Shown one piece after another: positions 1 through 5,672 of a DNA stretch of 5,672 bases. The stretch's first letter is position 1. Each line of letters starts with the position of its first letter. Made by a program: the position numbers and the translations under genes. Where the stretch lies: NCBI GenBank assembly GCA_027296045.1, contig JAPUJS010000507.1:1-5672 (forward strand), read 5' to 3'. The notes beneath the pieces were generated by a model, which worked only from the letters and a program-made list of their open reading frames with translations, had not been told where the DNA came from and ran no database searches. The stretch is from a bacterium. GTDB taxonomy: Bacteria; Latescibacterota; UBA2968.

Positions 1-51
1 GTCAGTTGAAGTAAAACTTATGGTATTTGGGGGTTAGCCGCAAGTACGAAT
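1..51. other. unassigned sequence downstream of the Omp85 gene
   Basis: AT-rich stretch after the Omp85 stop codon. I see no hairpin with a T-tract, no start of a further gene and no repeat in the bases available. Confidence 0.4.
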
Positions 52-1524
52 TTAAAAATAATGGCCGATGCTAAAAGAAAATTGCCAGGCTTTGTCTTTG
101 AAGCCGTAGGCGAGGTCGGTGCGCAGGATGGGGTTGTCGTAGACCTGGGTGAAGCTGATGCGGGTGCCGAGGCCAGCAGCGAGGTTGAGAGACGGTGAGG
201 TGCGACCTGGAGTCCAGGCGGTGCCGACATCCAGAAAGAGGGAACCGGCGAGGATTGCGAAGGGGTGGCGGTAGAAGGTGGGACGGGCTTCGAGGTTGGC
301 CACCAGGCGGCGGGTGCCATCGAAACGGCGGGGGAGGTAACCGCGCAGGCCCCGGTTGACGCCAAGCAGCAACTGGTCGTTGTCTTCGGGGTTGCCGTAG
401 GCGTCAAATCGGAGGCGAAAGGCAAGGGTGTGGAACTGGCGGATCTGGGAAAGGGTGAGCAGGCTGGCCTGGATGAATCGGTCGAAGGAGCCGTTTTGTG
501 TGTGGTGTGCTTCTAAAAAGAGGCTGAGGAATGCGTAGCCGTTGTCGTAGAATTTGAACCGGGGGGAGAGCTGAAGACTGGTGTGCACGAAATTTCGGTC
601 GGAGCCCAGGGCTTTGTGGGAGAGGCCGATCCGAACGAAACCCCAGCTGCCGATCTGGAGGTCTTCGGTGCGACCGAGGGCCTGGATGAATTGTTTTTGC
701 TCAAAGCGGGGCTGCCAGAGCGTGAGTCCGGCAACCAGAAGGATGCGTCGGCGATCTGGGGGCGCGTAGGTAAATCCGGTTGTGGGGGTGAAACGGCGGT
801 CGTTGATATTCACGACCGTATGGGGTCGGATTTTAAGATTTTTGCCGGCGGAATGGAAAACCCAGAAATTGTAGCTGTCTGTACGGTCCTCATAGCGGTC
901 GGATAGCGATTGGTTGGTGTAGAAACGGCGGATCCGTTCGCGCGAGTTGAGGCTGATGCCATAGGCCCAGGGGGTGTCGAGGGTGTAGAAGGATTGTGTG
1001 AGGGAAAGGCGAAAGTCGTGGCCTTCTTCGCCCAGCCCAACCCGGGTGGTGAGCGATCTTCGGGAGCCGTTGAGTCTGGGGTTTTCATAGTGAACCGTGG
1101 CACTGTTTCCAGAGATGGCGTCGTGGTTTCCGGTGATGGCGAGGACCTGGCCGCGGCCGAGCAGGTTGAAGTCGAGAGCGACCAGGCCGTAGCTGAGTTC
1201 GTCGGATTCCCCGGATAGGTTGGGTGAGAGGGCACGGGCATAGAGGTCCTGGACGAGGACGGTGATATCTGCGAGGCCGTCCTTTTTCTGGATCTGGATG
1301 TCCACTTTGCCCAGAAAGAAGAGCTGGCGCAAGTTGCGTTCCGTCTCGGCGACCCGAGACGTGTCGAGAGATTCCCCAGATTTGAAGAGGAGTTCACGCT
1401 GGATGACTTCGGTGCGGGTGCGGGTGTTGCCCTGGATGGTGATGTGGCGGATGGTGGATTCTTCGGCCTGAATCTGATCTGAGGAAAGGAGGAAAATGAG
1501 AAAAAAAGAAACTATTTTCATCAT
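52..1524 (-). CDS. Omp85-superfamily outer-membrane beta-barrel protein with one POTRA domain
   Basis: Predicted 490-residue outer-membrane protein of the BamA/TamA/D15 type. Residues 1-20 form a signal peptide (MMKI, then a hydrophobic FFLIFLL core, ending IQA before EE). Residues about 24-95 match one POTRA domain (IRHITIQGNTRT at its start, LRQLFFLGKVDIQI in the middle). The remaining ~390 residues are beta-rich, the size of a 16-strand Omp85 barrel. LRGY at about 393-396 corresponds to the conserved (V/L)RG(F/Y) motif of barrel loop 6, and the chain ends in ...GHYF, a terminal-Phe beta-signal. The frame is open up to 1638, but the signal peptide fixes the start at the ATG at 1524, or the adjacent ATG at 1521. 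No clear Shine-Dalgarno is seen. Relatives insert or translocate proteins or lipids at the outer membrane; substrate unknown. BamA has five POTRAs and TamA three, so this is neither in canonical form. It is the last gene of the run, 98 bases after the oxygenase. Confidence 0.9.
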   Translation of the reverse strand: MMKIVSFFLIFLLSSDQIQAEESTIRHITIQGNTRTRTEVIQRELLFKSGESLDTSRVAETERNLRQLFFLGKVDIQIQKKDGLADITVLVQDLYARALSPNLSGESDELSYGLVALDFNLLGRGQVLAITGNHDAISGNSATVHYENPRLNGSRRSLTTRVGLGEEGHDFRLSLTQSFYTLDTPWAYGISLNSRERIRRFYTNQSLSDRYEDRTDSYNFWVFHSAGKNLKIRPHTVVNINDRRFTPTTGFTYAPPDRRRILLVAGLTLWQPRFEQKQFIQALGRTEDLQIGSWGFVRIGLSHKALGSDRNFVHTSLQLSPRFKFYDNGYAFLSLFLEAHHTQNGSFDRFIQASLLTLSQIRQFHTLAFRLRFDAYGNPEDNDQLLLGVNRGLRGYLPRRFDGTRRLVANLEARPTFYRHPFAILAGSLFLDVGTAWTPGRTSPSLNLAAGLGTRISFTQVYDNPILRTDLAYGFKDKAWQFSFSIGHYF

Positions 1525-1622
1525 GGGATTTTTCAGGATGGGAAGTGATCGGGCGGTTCTGCGGCCCTCTGCGCGGTGTGGGGTTGTCGGGGTGGGTTCT
1601 GCGGCCCTCTGTGATCCCGCCT
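1525..1622 (-). other. gap between the oxygenase and Omp85 genes
   Basis: 98-base gap holding a tandem-like 17-bp direct repeat and the Omp85 leader. No convincing promoter or terminator was seen, so co-transcription with the oxygenase is the simplest reading. Confidence 0.5.
1555..1611. repeat. 17-bp direct repeat, two copies 40 bp apart
   Basis: GGTTCTGCGGCCCTCTG occurs exactly at 1555-1571 and 1595-1611 on the plus strand, separated by 23 bases. It lies wholly in the non-coding gap. It could be a protein-binding site pair, a relic of a duplication, or part of a dispersed repeat family. Confidence 0.8.
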
Positions 1623-2462
1623 TTACACCACCGACCACTGCACGTTCCCCAACTCCCGTTCCCGCTCTTTTTCATATTTGGGATCCAGATCGAAGTCCCG
1701 ATGGAGCCAGAGAACTTCACGCTGTTCCTGGGTGAGCTGGTCGATGAGTTCGGGGGTGAGGTACTTTTCGAAGGTGAATCGGTGATTGGGGGCGGTGTGA
1801 TCGCGGAAGAGCCAGTGGTGCATCAGACGGCTTTCGGAACTGGCGTTGAGATGGGTGGCGTGGAAGATGCGGGAGCTGCGGACGATCAGATGGTCGGGTT
1901 CCACTTCGAGGGCGATTTCGCCGGGGAGTTCGACATCGGCATAGCCGTCTGTGGATGGATTTTCGGGAACCCCTTGTTGGCGCCGAAGGGCTTCGACGTG
2001 GGCTTTTAGGGGGTCGGCCGATCCGACCTGGCTGCCGGGGATGACGCGTAGGCAGCCGTTTTTCCGGGTGGCACCGGAGAAGTAGTGCATGTATTCGACG
2101 TAGTCGAGTTCGGAGTCGCGATGCCAGAGAAAGGAGCGGTTGGGAGCGAGTTCGTTGATGCCGCCGTTGCGGAAGTAGATGTCGGGATCGTTTTCGAGCT
2201 GGCGGGCCAGTTCGATGATTTTGGGGTGGAGTTCGATGTTGAGGAAGGGGAGAGAATGGTCCAGGGCGCACCAGTAGGAATCGGGTATTTGCGGTCGAAG
2301 ACGGTGATGATTTTTTTTGCCGTCTTCTTCGGAGACAGGATCGTCGGCGGCCTTTTCAACGGCGTTCAGGCATGCCTGGGTGAGTCCGCTTGAAAATGGA
2401 CATGGGATGATGATGTAGCCGTTTTGGTAGTAGGTTTTGAGTTGTTCGGGGGTGAGGTGCAT
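1623..2462 (-). CDS. PhyH (phytanoyl-CoA dioxygenase) family Fe(II)/2-oxoglutarate oxygenase
   Basis: Predicted 279-residue cytosolic, non-haem iron oxygenase that would couple oxidative decarboxylation of 2-oxoglutarate to hydroxylation of a substrate. The N-terminus (LTPEQLKTYYQNGYIIIP) is the usual PhyH opening. The iron triad is visible: H114 and D116 in WHRDS, and H201 in FHATHLN. The family's HxxxxN...R spacing is kept: N206 is five residues and R212 eleven residues after H201, and R212 is the likely 2-oxoglutarate-binding arginine. An Asp in HxD argues for a hydroxylase, not a SyrB2-like halogenase, which has Ala or Gly there. Length is normal for the family. The frame runs open upstream to 2819, but only from the ATG at 2462 does it read as PhyH; the upstream part is an Arg/His/Pro-rich shadow of the permease gene. 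GGAA about eight bases before the ATG is a weak ribosome site. The substrate cannot be told from sequence; the family includes EctD and many secondary-metabolism enzymes. Confidence 0.93.
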   Translation of the reverse strand: MHLTPEQLKTYYQNGYIIIPCPFSSGLTQACLNAVEKAADDPVSEEDGKKNHHRLRPQIPDSYWCALDHSLPFLNIELHPKIIELARQLENDPDIYFRNGGINELAPNRSFLWHRDSELDYVEYMHYFSGATRKNGCLRVIPGSQVGSADPLKAHVEALRRQQGVPENPSTDGYADVELPGEIALEVEPDHLIVRSSRIFHATHLNASSESRLMHHWLFRDHTAPNHRFTFEKYLTPELIDQLTQEQREVLWLHRDFDLDPKYEKERERELGNVQWSVV

Positions 2463-2536
2463 GGGGATTTTTCCGGTATTTGTCGGTGATGCGAGCCCCG
2501 GCGGACGCTTGAAAGCGCCCGTACGGGGGTGTCGGG
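2463..2536 (-). other. gap between the permease and oxygenase genes
   Basis: Short 74-base gap in the same-strand gene run. It contains a GC-rich palindrome listed separately and the oxygenase leader, which has only a weak ribosome site. No promoter with recognisable -35 and -10 boxes was found, consistent with read-through from the transporter genes. Confidence 0.5.
2496..2528 (-). repeat. 33-bp imperfect palindrome (hairpin) after the permease gene
   Basis: Read on the minus strand, CCCCG (2528-2524) pairs with CGGGG (2500-2496), and CGGGCGC (2521-2515) pairs with GCGTCCG (2508-2502) with one G-U pair. The loop is six bases (TTTCAA), and a small internal loop (TA opposite C) separates the two stems. 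It begins eight bases past the permease stop. No T-tract follows, so it is not a standard intrinsic terminator; an mRNA-stabilising hairpin or a dispersed palindromic repeat is more likely. Confidence 0.6.
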
Positions 2537-3310
2537 TTAGACGATCATTTGATGGGCCTGGGTGAAGCAGCGTCTGCGGACGACGTGGACGACAATGACG
2601 GAGCCGATGGCGGTGGAGGCAACGAGCATGAGCATGACGATGATCTGGTATTTGATGGCGGTAAGAAACACGGATCCGGCAAGGATCTGGCCGGTCATCA
2701 TGCCGGGCAGAGAGACGAGGCCGACGGTCATAAGGGCATTGATGGAAGGGATCATGCCGGCTTTGATGACGTCGCGCAAAATGCTGTGGGTGGCTTCCTG
2801 GTAGGTAGCGCCCAGGCACAGGGCGAGTTCGATTTCGGGGCGTTGTTTGCGAAAGTCAGAAAACATGCGGTCTAAAGCAATGGTGATGGCGTTCATGGAG
2901 TTGCCGATGATCATGCCGCCCAGGGGGATGAAATACTGGGGGGTATACCAGGGTTTGACCTGGATGATGACGCTGGTGACCAGGATGGTGACGAGCATGT
3001 AGCTGACGACCATGGAGATGTAGGTGGGCACGAAGAACCGAATTTTTTCCTCATTGACCCGGCTTTTGATGGCCTGGGCGGCCCAGAAGATCATGAAGGC
3101 GTAGAGCAGGAGGATGAGGATGACGTTGTTGAGCTGGAAAATAAATTTGAGCACATAGCCCATCAAAAAAAGCTGGGCGAAGGTGCGCACCGTGCCCCAG
3201 GCCAGGTCTTTTTCGAGGCGGAGTTTGAAGATCACCGATCCGGTGCCGGCGATGATAATGAAGAAGACACATAGGACGAGCTGGAACGGGGTGATTTCGA
3301 TCAGGTTCAC
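2537..3310 (-). CDS. fetB: ABC transporter permease, UPF0014/FetB family (putative iron exporter)
   Basis: Predicted 257-residue inner-membrane permease, close in length to E. coli FetB (YbbM). About seven hydrophobic segments are visible, for example LVLCVFFIIIAG at 11-22, VILILLLYAFMIFWAA at 63-78 and VSYMLVTILVTSVII at 102-116. Family signatures are strong: GGMIIGNSMNAITIALDR (131-148), LCLGAT followed by the coupling-helix-like region (164-185), and LPGMMTGQILAG (201-212), then KYQIIVM. I chose the GTG at 3310 because AGGAG lies eight bases upstream and because it overlaps the ATPase stop as GTGA, a sign of translational coupling. The frame is open up to 3493, but that part is an Arg/Pro-rich shadow of the ATPase gene. 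In E. coli FetAB is reported to promote iron export and peroxide tolerance. Substrate here is inferred from family only; plant relatives (ALS3/STAR) act in aluminium tolerance. Confidence 0.93.
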   Translation of the reverse strand: MNLIEITPFQLVLCVFFIIIAGTGSVIFKLRLEKDLAWGTVRTFAQLFLMGYVLKFIFQLNNVILILLLYAFMIFWAAQAIKSRVNEEKIRFFVPTYISMVVSYMLVTILVTSVIIQVKPWYTPQYFIPLGGMIIGNSMNAITIALDRMFSDFRKQRPEIELALCLGATYQEATHSILRDVIKAGMIPSINALMTVGLVSLPGMMTGQILAGSVFLTAIKYQIIVMLMLVASTAIGSVIVVHVVRRRCFTQAHQMIV

Positions 3311-3972
3311 GAGGGCGTCTCCTGGAGGCCTGTTTTGTCGAGGGCGAATTTTCGGGGGTGCACGGTTTGAGGTTGGAAATCGAGGTGGGTGACCAGAATG
3401 ACCCCGGCACCCGTGTCCTGGTTTGCACGTTCGAGTTCGGTTTCGACGATTTCTCTGGACTGGTCGTCCAGGGCAGAAGTGGGTTCGTCGCACAGCAGCA
3501 ATTCTGGTTGGACGAGGAGAGATCGGATGAGGGCGATTCTTTGTTTCTGGCCCACGGAAAGCTCGTCGGCAGGGTCGTCGAGGTGGATGTCTGAAAGCAG
3601 ATATGCGTTCAGCTTTTGTTGGAGGTCTTCGTCTGTGGGGATTTTTTGGCCGCGTGCGATTTTAAATTGAAACGGGAAGGTGAGGTTGTCCCGGACGGTG
3701 CCGACGACCATGATGGGTGTTTGCTGGACATAGCCGATGCGGCGACGAAGGTGTGTGACGTCGTGTTGTGTGATGGGTTTTCCGTCGATCAGGATTTCGC
3801 CAACAGCGGGTTCCTGGAGGCGGTTAAGGAGCCGGAGGAAACTGGATTTCCCGCTTCCAGACGGGCCCTGAATGAGGGCGAAGTCGCCGCTTTCCAGGGT
3901 CAGGTGGAGGCCTTCAAAGAGGGGCGGTTTACCGTTGTATTGAAGGGTGAGATTTTTGAGTTCAAGTTTCAT
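3307..3972 (-). CDS. fetA: ABC transporter ATP-binding protein, FetA type (putative iron exporter)
   Basis: Predicted 221-residue nucleotide-binding subunit, near the length of E. coli FetA (YbbL). All ABC motifs are intact and in order: Walker A GPSGSGKS (36-43), Q-loop glutamine in YVQQTP (81-86), signature LSVGQ (138-142), Walker B LLLCDE (158-163), D-loop SALD (166-169) and switch histidine H196 in LVTH. It hydrolyses ATP on the cytoplasmic side to drive the permease encoded immediately downstream, whose GTG start overlaps this gene's TGA by four bases. The ATG at 3972 gives a normal ABC N-terminus (MKLELKNLTLQY). No good Shine-Dalgarno precedes it. A candidate promoter lies about 64 bases upstream. 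The iron role rests on the UPF0014-type partner, since ATPase sequence alone would not tell the substrate. Confidence 0.95.
   Translation of the reverse strand: MKLELKNLTLQYNGKPPLFEGLHLTLESGDFALIQGPSGSGKSSFLRLLNRLQEPAVGEILIDGKPITQHDVTHLRRRIGYVQQTPIMVVGTVRDNLTFPFQFKIARGQKIPTDEDLQQKLNAYLLSDIHLDDPADELSVGQKQRIALIRSLLVQPELLLCDEPTSALDDQSREIVETELERANQDTGAGVILVTHLDFQPQTVHPRKFALDKTGLQETPS
3319..3323 (-). promoter_or_regulatory. ribosome binding site for the permease gene
   Basis: AGGAG on the minus strand, eight bases before the GTG at 3310. It lies inside the 3' end of the ATPase gene and is the clearest Shine-Dalgarno in the window; it decides the GTG start over other in-frame candidates. Confidence 0.75.
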
Positions 3973-3989
3973 GGCTTGGCTCAGACGGA

Positions 3990-4197
3990 TTATGGAAGCG
4001 CGGCGACGGCTTCTGTGTCTTGTTTCTGAACATACAGTATATATCCCAGATTATAAAGTGCCAAGGGATAATCGAGGTAGAACTGGGAGATTGTAGAACG
4101 TTACAATGGTCCGTGCCAGCATGAGGGCGGCGTAGACGATATAGGTCGTACGGTTTTCAGGGTGTTGAAAGGTGAGATTTTGGGGTGTGATTTTCAT
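3990..4197 (-). pseudogene. decayed TPR-coding remnant between the TPR gene and fetA
   Basis: The gap holds coding-like sequence in two frames. From an ATG at 4197 a 48-codon frame runs to TAA at 4053-4051 and includes YIVYAALMLART, which resembles a TPR first helix. In another frame, open from 4100 to TAA at 3992-3990, translation gives QFYLDYPLALYNLGYILYV followed by QKQDTEAVAAL. This aligns without gaps to QFYPQYPLVLYSLGHIFRD and QKQYDQAIEAF of the intact upstream TPR gene, about 16 of 30 residues identical by eye. The two frames overlap, as expected if a deletion and frameshift destroyed a tandem TPR copy or the end of a longer gene. The 48-codon frame has no ribosome site and I do not call it a working gene. 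Confidence 0.6.
4036..4064 (-). promoter_or_regulatory. candidate sigma70-type promoter for fetAB
   Basis: On the minus strand, TTGGCA (4064-4059) and TATACT (4041-4036) are separated by exactly 17 bases, each matching five of six consensus positions. A second -10-like TATAAT lies within the spacer. Transcription would start near 4029, giving a leader of roughly 56 bases to the fetA ATG. It sits inside the TPR remnant, so chance similarity in an AT-rich patch is possible. Confidence 0.45.
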
Positions 4198-4200
4198 GGT

Positions 4201-5340
4201 CTATTGAAGGGCTTCGAGTTTTTTGTAGGTTTGGATGGCTTCTTCAGAGTGGCCCCGGCGGTAGAGTACGTCGGCCAGCAGGCGTAGCGCGTCTTTGTGT
4301 TGGGGGTTGATTTGTAACACTTTTTGAAAGGCTTCGATGGCCTGATCGTATTGTTTCTGGTCTCGGAAGATGTGGCCCAGACTGTAAAGAACCAGAGGAT
4401 ATTGGGGGTAAAACTGGAGTGCTTTGAGGTAGAGATCTGTGGCCCGAACCAGATCGTTTTGCTTGTTGAAATAGACGGCCAAATTCTGAAATGCGACGGC
4501 AATGTCCTGGCGCAATTGGTCTTTGTTTGGCGCATTTTCAAGGGCTTTCTGGATGTATTTTTCTCCCTGTTTATGGCGTTCCAAATCGTCTTCTACAGAG
4601 AGGGAGACGCCCAGCAACATGTTGAGCAGGGCGTGATCTGGAACTCGGTCCAGGGCGGCCTGCAGATAGGGGATATAGGTTTTGCCCGATGCAAGTCCTG
4701 CCTGGCACAGGCGGGTATACAGGTCCAAAGGCACTACGTCTGGTGCATGGTTAAGGGCCCGTTCAAACAGTTCCACGGCCCTGGCGTGGTAGTCAGGATT
4801 GTCGGCCCGGAAGGCGTATCCTCTTGCAGCATAGTAGATAGACAGGGCTTCGGCACGTTTTAGAGAAAAGATACTGGCGGCTACAAATCCTGTGAACAGA
4901 CAGATAAATACCAGTCGCATTGTGGTTGAACCCAGTCGTGATTTGAATTGGTGAACCGAGGTTCGAAGCGCCCAGGCGGTGAGAACGGAAGCGCCTGCCG
5001 AGGCGAAGTAAAGCTGGCGAGAAGGGCCGAAAGCCAGCCGGACAATGGCGTTGTTCAAAAAAGGTAAAATGGCCAGGACCGTCCATACGGCCCAGTCGGC
5101 GACCGGGAAGGTTTGACTTCGATACAAAATGAGGGTGGCGACCATCGCCACAACCCCCAGGAGGATTTCTATGGGATAGGGATAATTGCTTGTCGTTTCC
5201 CGAGTGATCCAGCAAGCGGATGTGATCAGTCTGCCCAAATACCAGAACAGGTTTTTGGGAAGCCGAAGGATGTCTGGCACGATAAAAGCGCCTTCGTTTT
5301 GGGGTGCGCCGGGAGATGCTGTGAAGGCCAGGAAGATCAA
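4201..5340 (-). CDS. C-terminal part of an interrupted membrane protein with TPR domain
   Basis: This is the downstream part of a gene cut by an in-frame TGA at 5424-5422; the frame is open from 5421. Its first half has at least four hydrophobic segments (for example IEILLGVVAMVATLILY, WTVLAILPFL and MRLVFICLFTGFVAA), with GPSRQLYFASAG resembling the RxxYxxS region of TMTC-like GT-C membrane proteins. The C-terminal ~190 residues are TPR repeats; the last three are canonical, for example LVLYSLGHIFRDQKQYDQAI and ALRLLADVLYRRGHSEEAI. Such proteins are often linked to glycan or envelope work, but no reaction can be assigned. As a stand-alone gene it would need a TTG at 5340 or a GTG at 5280, neither with a ribosome site, and would begin in the middle of the membrane domain. 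I therefore read it as the tail of the broken gene. It ends at TAG 4203-4201. Confidence 0.75.
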   Translation of the reverse strand: MIFLAFTASPGAPQNEGAFIVPDILRLPKNLFWYLGRLITSACWITRETTSNYPYPIEILLGVVAMVATLILYRSQTFPVADWAVWTVLAILPFLNNAIVRLAFGPSRQLYFASAGASVLTAWALRTSVHQFKSRLGSTTMRLVFICLFTGFVAASIFSLKRAEALSIYYAARGYAFRADNPDYHARAVELFERALNHAPDVVPLDLYTRLCQAGLASGKTYIPYLQAALDRVPDHALLNMLLGVSLSVEDDLERHKQGEKYIQKALENAPNKDQLRQDIAVAFQNLAVYFNKQNDLVRATDLYLKALQFYPQYPLVLYSLGHIFRDQKQYDQAIEAFQKVLQINPQHKDALRLLADVLYRRGHSEEAIQTYKKLEALQ

Positions 5341-5421
5341 AATTGGGGTTGCCAGTGCAAGGGGTAAGGACGTGAAGAGGGTCTGCCTGATGCGGTTCGT
5401 CCGACGCCAGGTTAGATAGAT

Positions 5422-5424
5422 TCA
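5422..5424 (-). other. in-frame TGA stop interrupting the membrane-TPR gene
   Basis: The codon series ...GTT TCA ATC ACC CCG TTT TGA ATC TAT CTA ACC TGG... stays in one frame on both sides. The residues before (AVSITPF) and after (IYLTWRR) look like one membrane segment ending at a positive loop. One base change could give Leu, Trp, Arg, Gly or Ser. Confidence 0.8.
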
Positions 5425-5672
5425 AAACGGGGTGATTGAAACGGCCGAAGTGTTTGAAAAGATCGCCAGGGCGAGCAGCAAGATGGAGAGGACCAGGTTT
5501 GATTTTTTCTCGGTGTCCAGAAATCGGGTATAAAAAATAAGGAGCATCAGGGAGAAGATCAGGGCCAGGACATAATTGGTAATGGTCATCCAGTGTACCG
5601 CTCGGAAATGAGCGGTGTTGATGAGAAATAGCAATCCCGACAGGAAACTGAGTTCCAGGTCGAGACTATGAC
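5422..5672 (-). CDS. N-terminal-side fragment of the same membrane-TPR protein (runs off window)
   Basis: The frame is open to the window edge, so the true start lies beyond 5672; the 82 codons seen are internal to a larger protein. Hydrophobic segments include LSFLSGLLFLINTAHF, NYVLALIFSLMLLIFYTRF and LVLSILLLALAIFSNTSAVS. FRAVHW after a membrane segment, followed by a helix and a polar loop, resembles the H-W-I-S region of TMTC/GT-C-like multi-spanning proteins that carry C-terminal TPRs. It ends at TGA 5424-5422 inside a membrane region, while the same frame continues as similar protein for another 406 codons. If the stop is real, the product would lose the rest of the membrane domain and the whole TPR domain. 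Confidence 0.7.
   Translation of the reverse strand, partial: HSLDLELSFLSGLLFLINTAHFRAVHWMTITNYVLALIFSLMLLIFYTRFLDTEKKSNLVLSILLLALAIFSNTSAVSITPF

Noticed and set aside
265..1471. Plus-strand open frames across the Omp85 gene (265-516, 583-906, 910-1218 and 1262-1471)
   Set aside because: They lie antisense to a gene with clear domains, have low-complexity Gly/Val/Glu-rich or unrecognisable products and no ribosome sites.
1545..2009. Plus-strand 154-codon frame antisense to the oxygenase
   Set aside because: Fully opposite a gene with intact catalytic residues; its acidic, Gly-rich product looks like a shadow of GC-biased codons.
2496..2528. Rho-independent terminator after fetB
   Set aside because: The hairpin is followed by CTCGCATC-type sequence, not a run of T, on the transcribed strand.
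2463..2819. Upstream extension of the oxygenase frame to 2819
   Set aside because: The extra 119 residues are Arg/His/Pro-rich and overlap the permease gene; PhyH homology begins exactly at the ATG at 2462.
3311..3493. Upstream extension of the permease frame to 3493
   Set aside because: The extra 61 residues are a shadow of the ATPase gene, and the GTG at 3310 has a good ribosome site and the usual family start.
4051..4197. 48-codon frame as a real small gene
   Set aside because: No ribosome site, its 3' half overlaps a different frame with clear TPR similarity, and the product matches no family I recognise.
5422..5424. Selenocysteine or TGA=Trp reading at the in-frame TGA
   Set aside because: No SECIS-like hairpin is evident just downstream, the position lies in a membrane segment with no redox motif, and TGA terminates fetA in the same window.
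4793..5425. Minus-strand 210-codon frame overlapping the membrane-TPR gene
   Set aside because: Its composition is unlike a protein family I know, while the other frame gives membrane segments and TPRs; it is a shadow, not a frameshifted continuation, since the frame is unchanged across the TGA.

Overview
The window is a compact stretch of a bacterial chromosome with every recognisable gene on the minus strand, so transcription runs from high to low coordinates. A predicted Omp85-type outer-membrane beta-barrel protein with a signal peptide points to a Gram-negative (diderm) bacterium of moderately high GC. A PhyH-type dioxygenase and a large membrane/TPR protein would fit environmental lineages rich in such genes (Poribacteria- or Latescibacteria-like), but nothing here fixes the taxon and I hold that loosely.

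In order of transcription: (1) 5672-4201, the C-terminal part of a polytopic membrane protein with a C-terminal TPR domain. It enters from beyond the right edge and is interrupted by an in-frame TGA at 5424-5422. The reading frame and the protein character continue across that stop, so this looks like one broken gene (or a sequencing error), not two genes. (2) 4200-3973, an intergenic stretch holding what looks like a decayed TPR-coding remnant in two frames, with a good sigma70-like promoter inside it. (3) 3972-3307 and 3310-2537, an ABC ATPase and its UPF0014-family permease, overlapping by the 4-base GTGA; together they match the FetA/FetB (YbbL/YbbM) putative iron exporter. (4) 2462-1623, a PhyH (phytanoyl-CoA dioxygenase) family Fe(II)/2-oxoglutarate oxygenase with an intact iron triad. 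(5) 1524-52, an Omp85-superfamily protein with one POTRA domain and a barrel ending in Phe. The two short gaps between these genes carry a 33-bp imperfect palindrome (2496-2528) and a 17-bp direct repeat (1555-1571 and 1595-1611). The last 51 bases show nothing I can assign.

FetAB, the oxygenase and the barrel protein are close enough (4-base overlap, 74-base gap, 98-base gap) to be one transcription unit. FetAB in E. coli is linked to iron export and peroxide tolerance, and the oxygenase needs Fe(II), so a link through iron is possible but is only inference; simple neighbourhood is equally possible. I see no clear previously undescribed system. The points most worth a second look are the interrupted membrane-TPR gene, the TPR remnant beside it, and the single-POTRA Omp85 protein.
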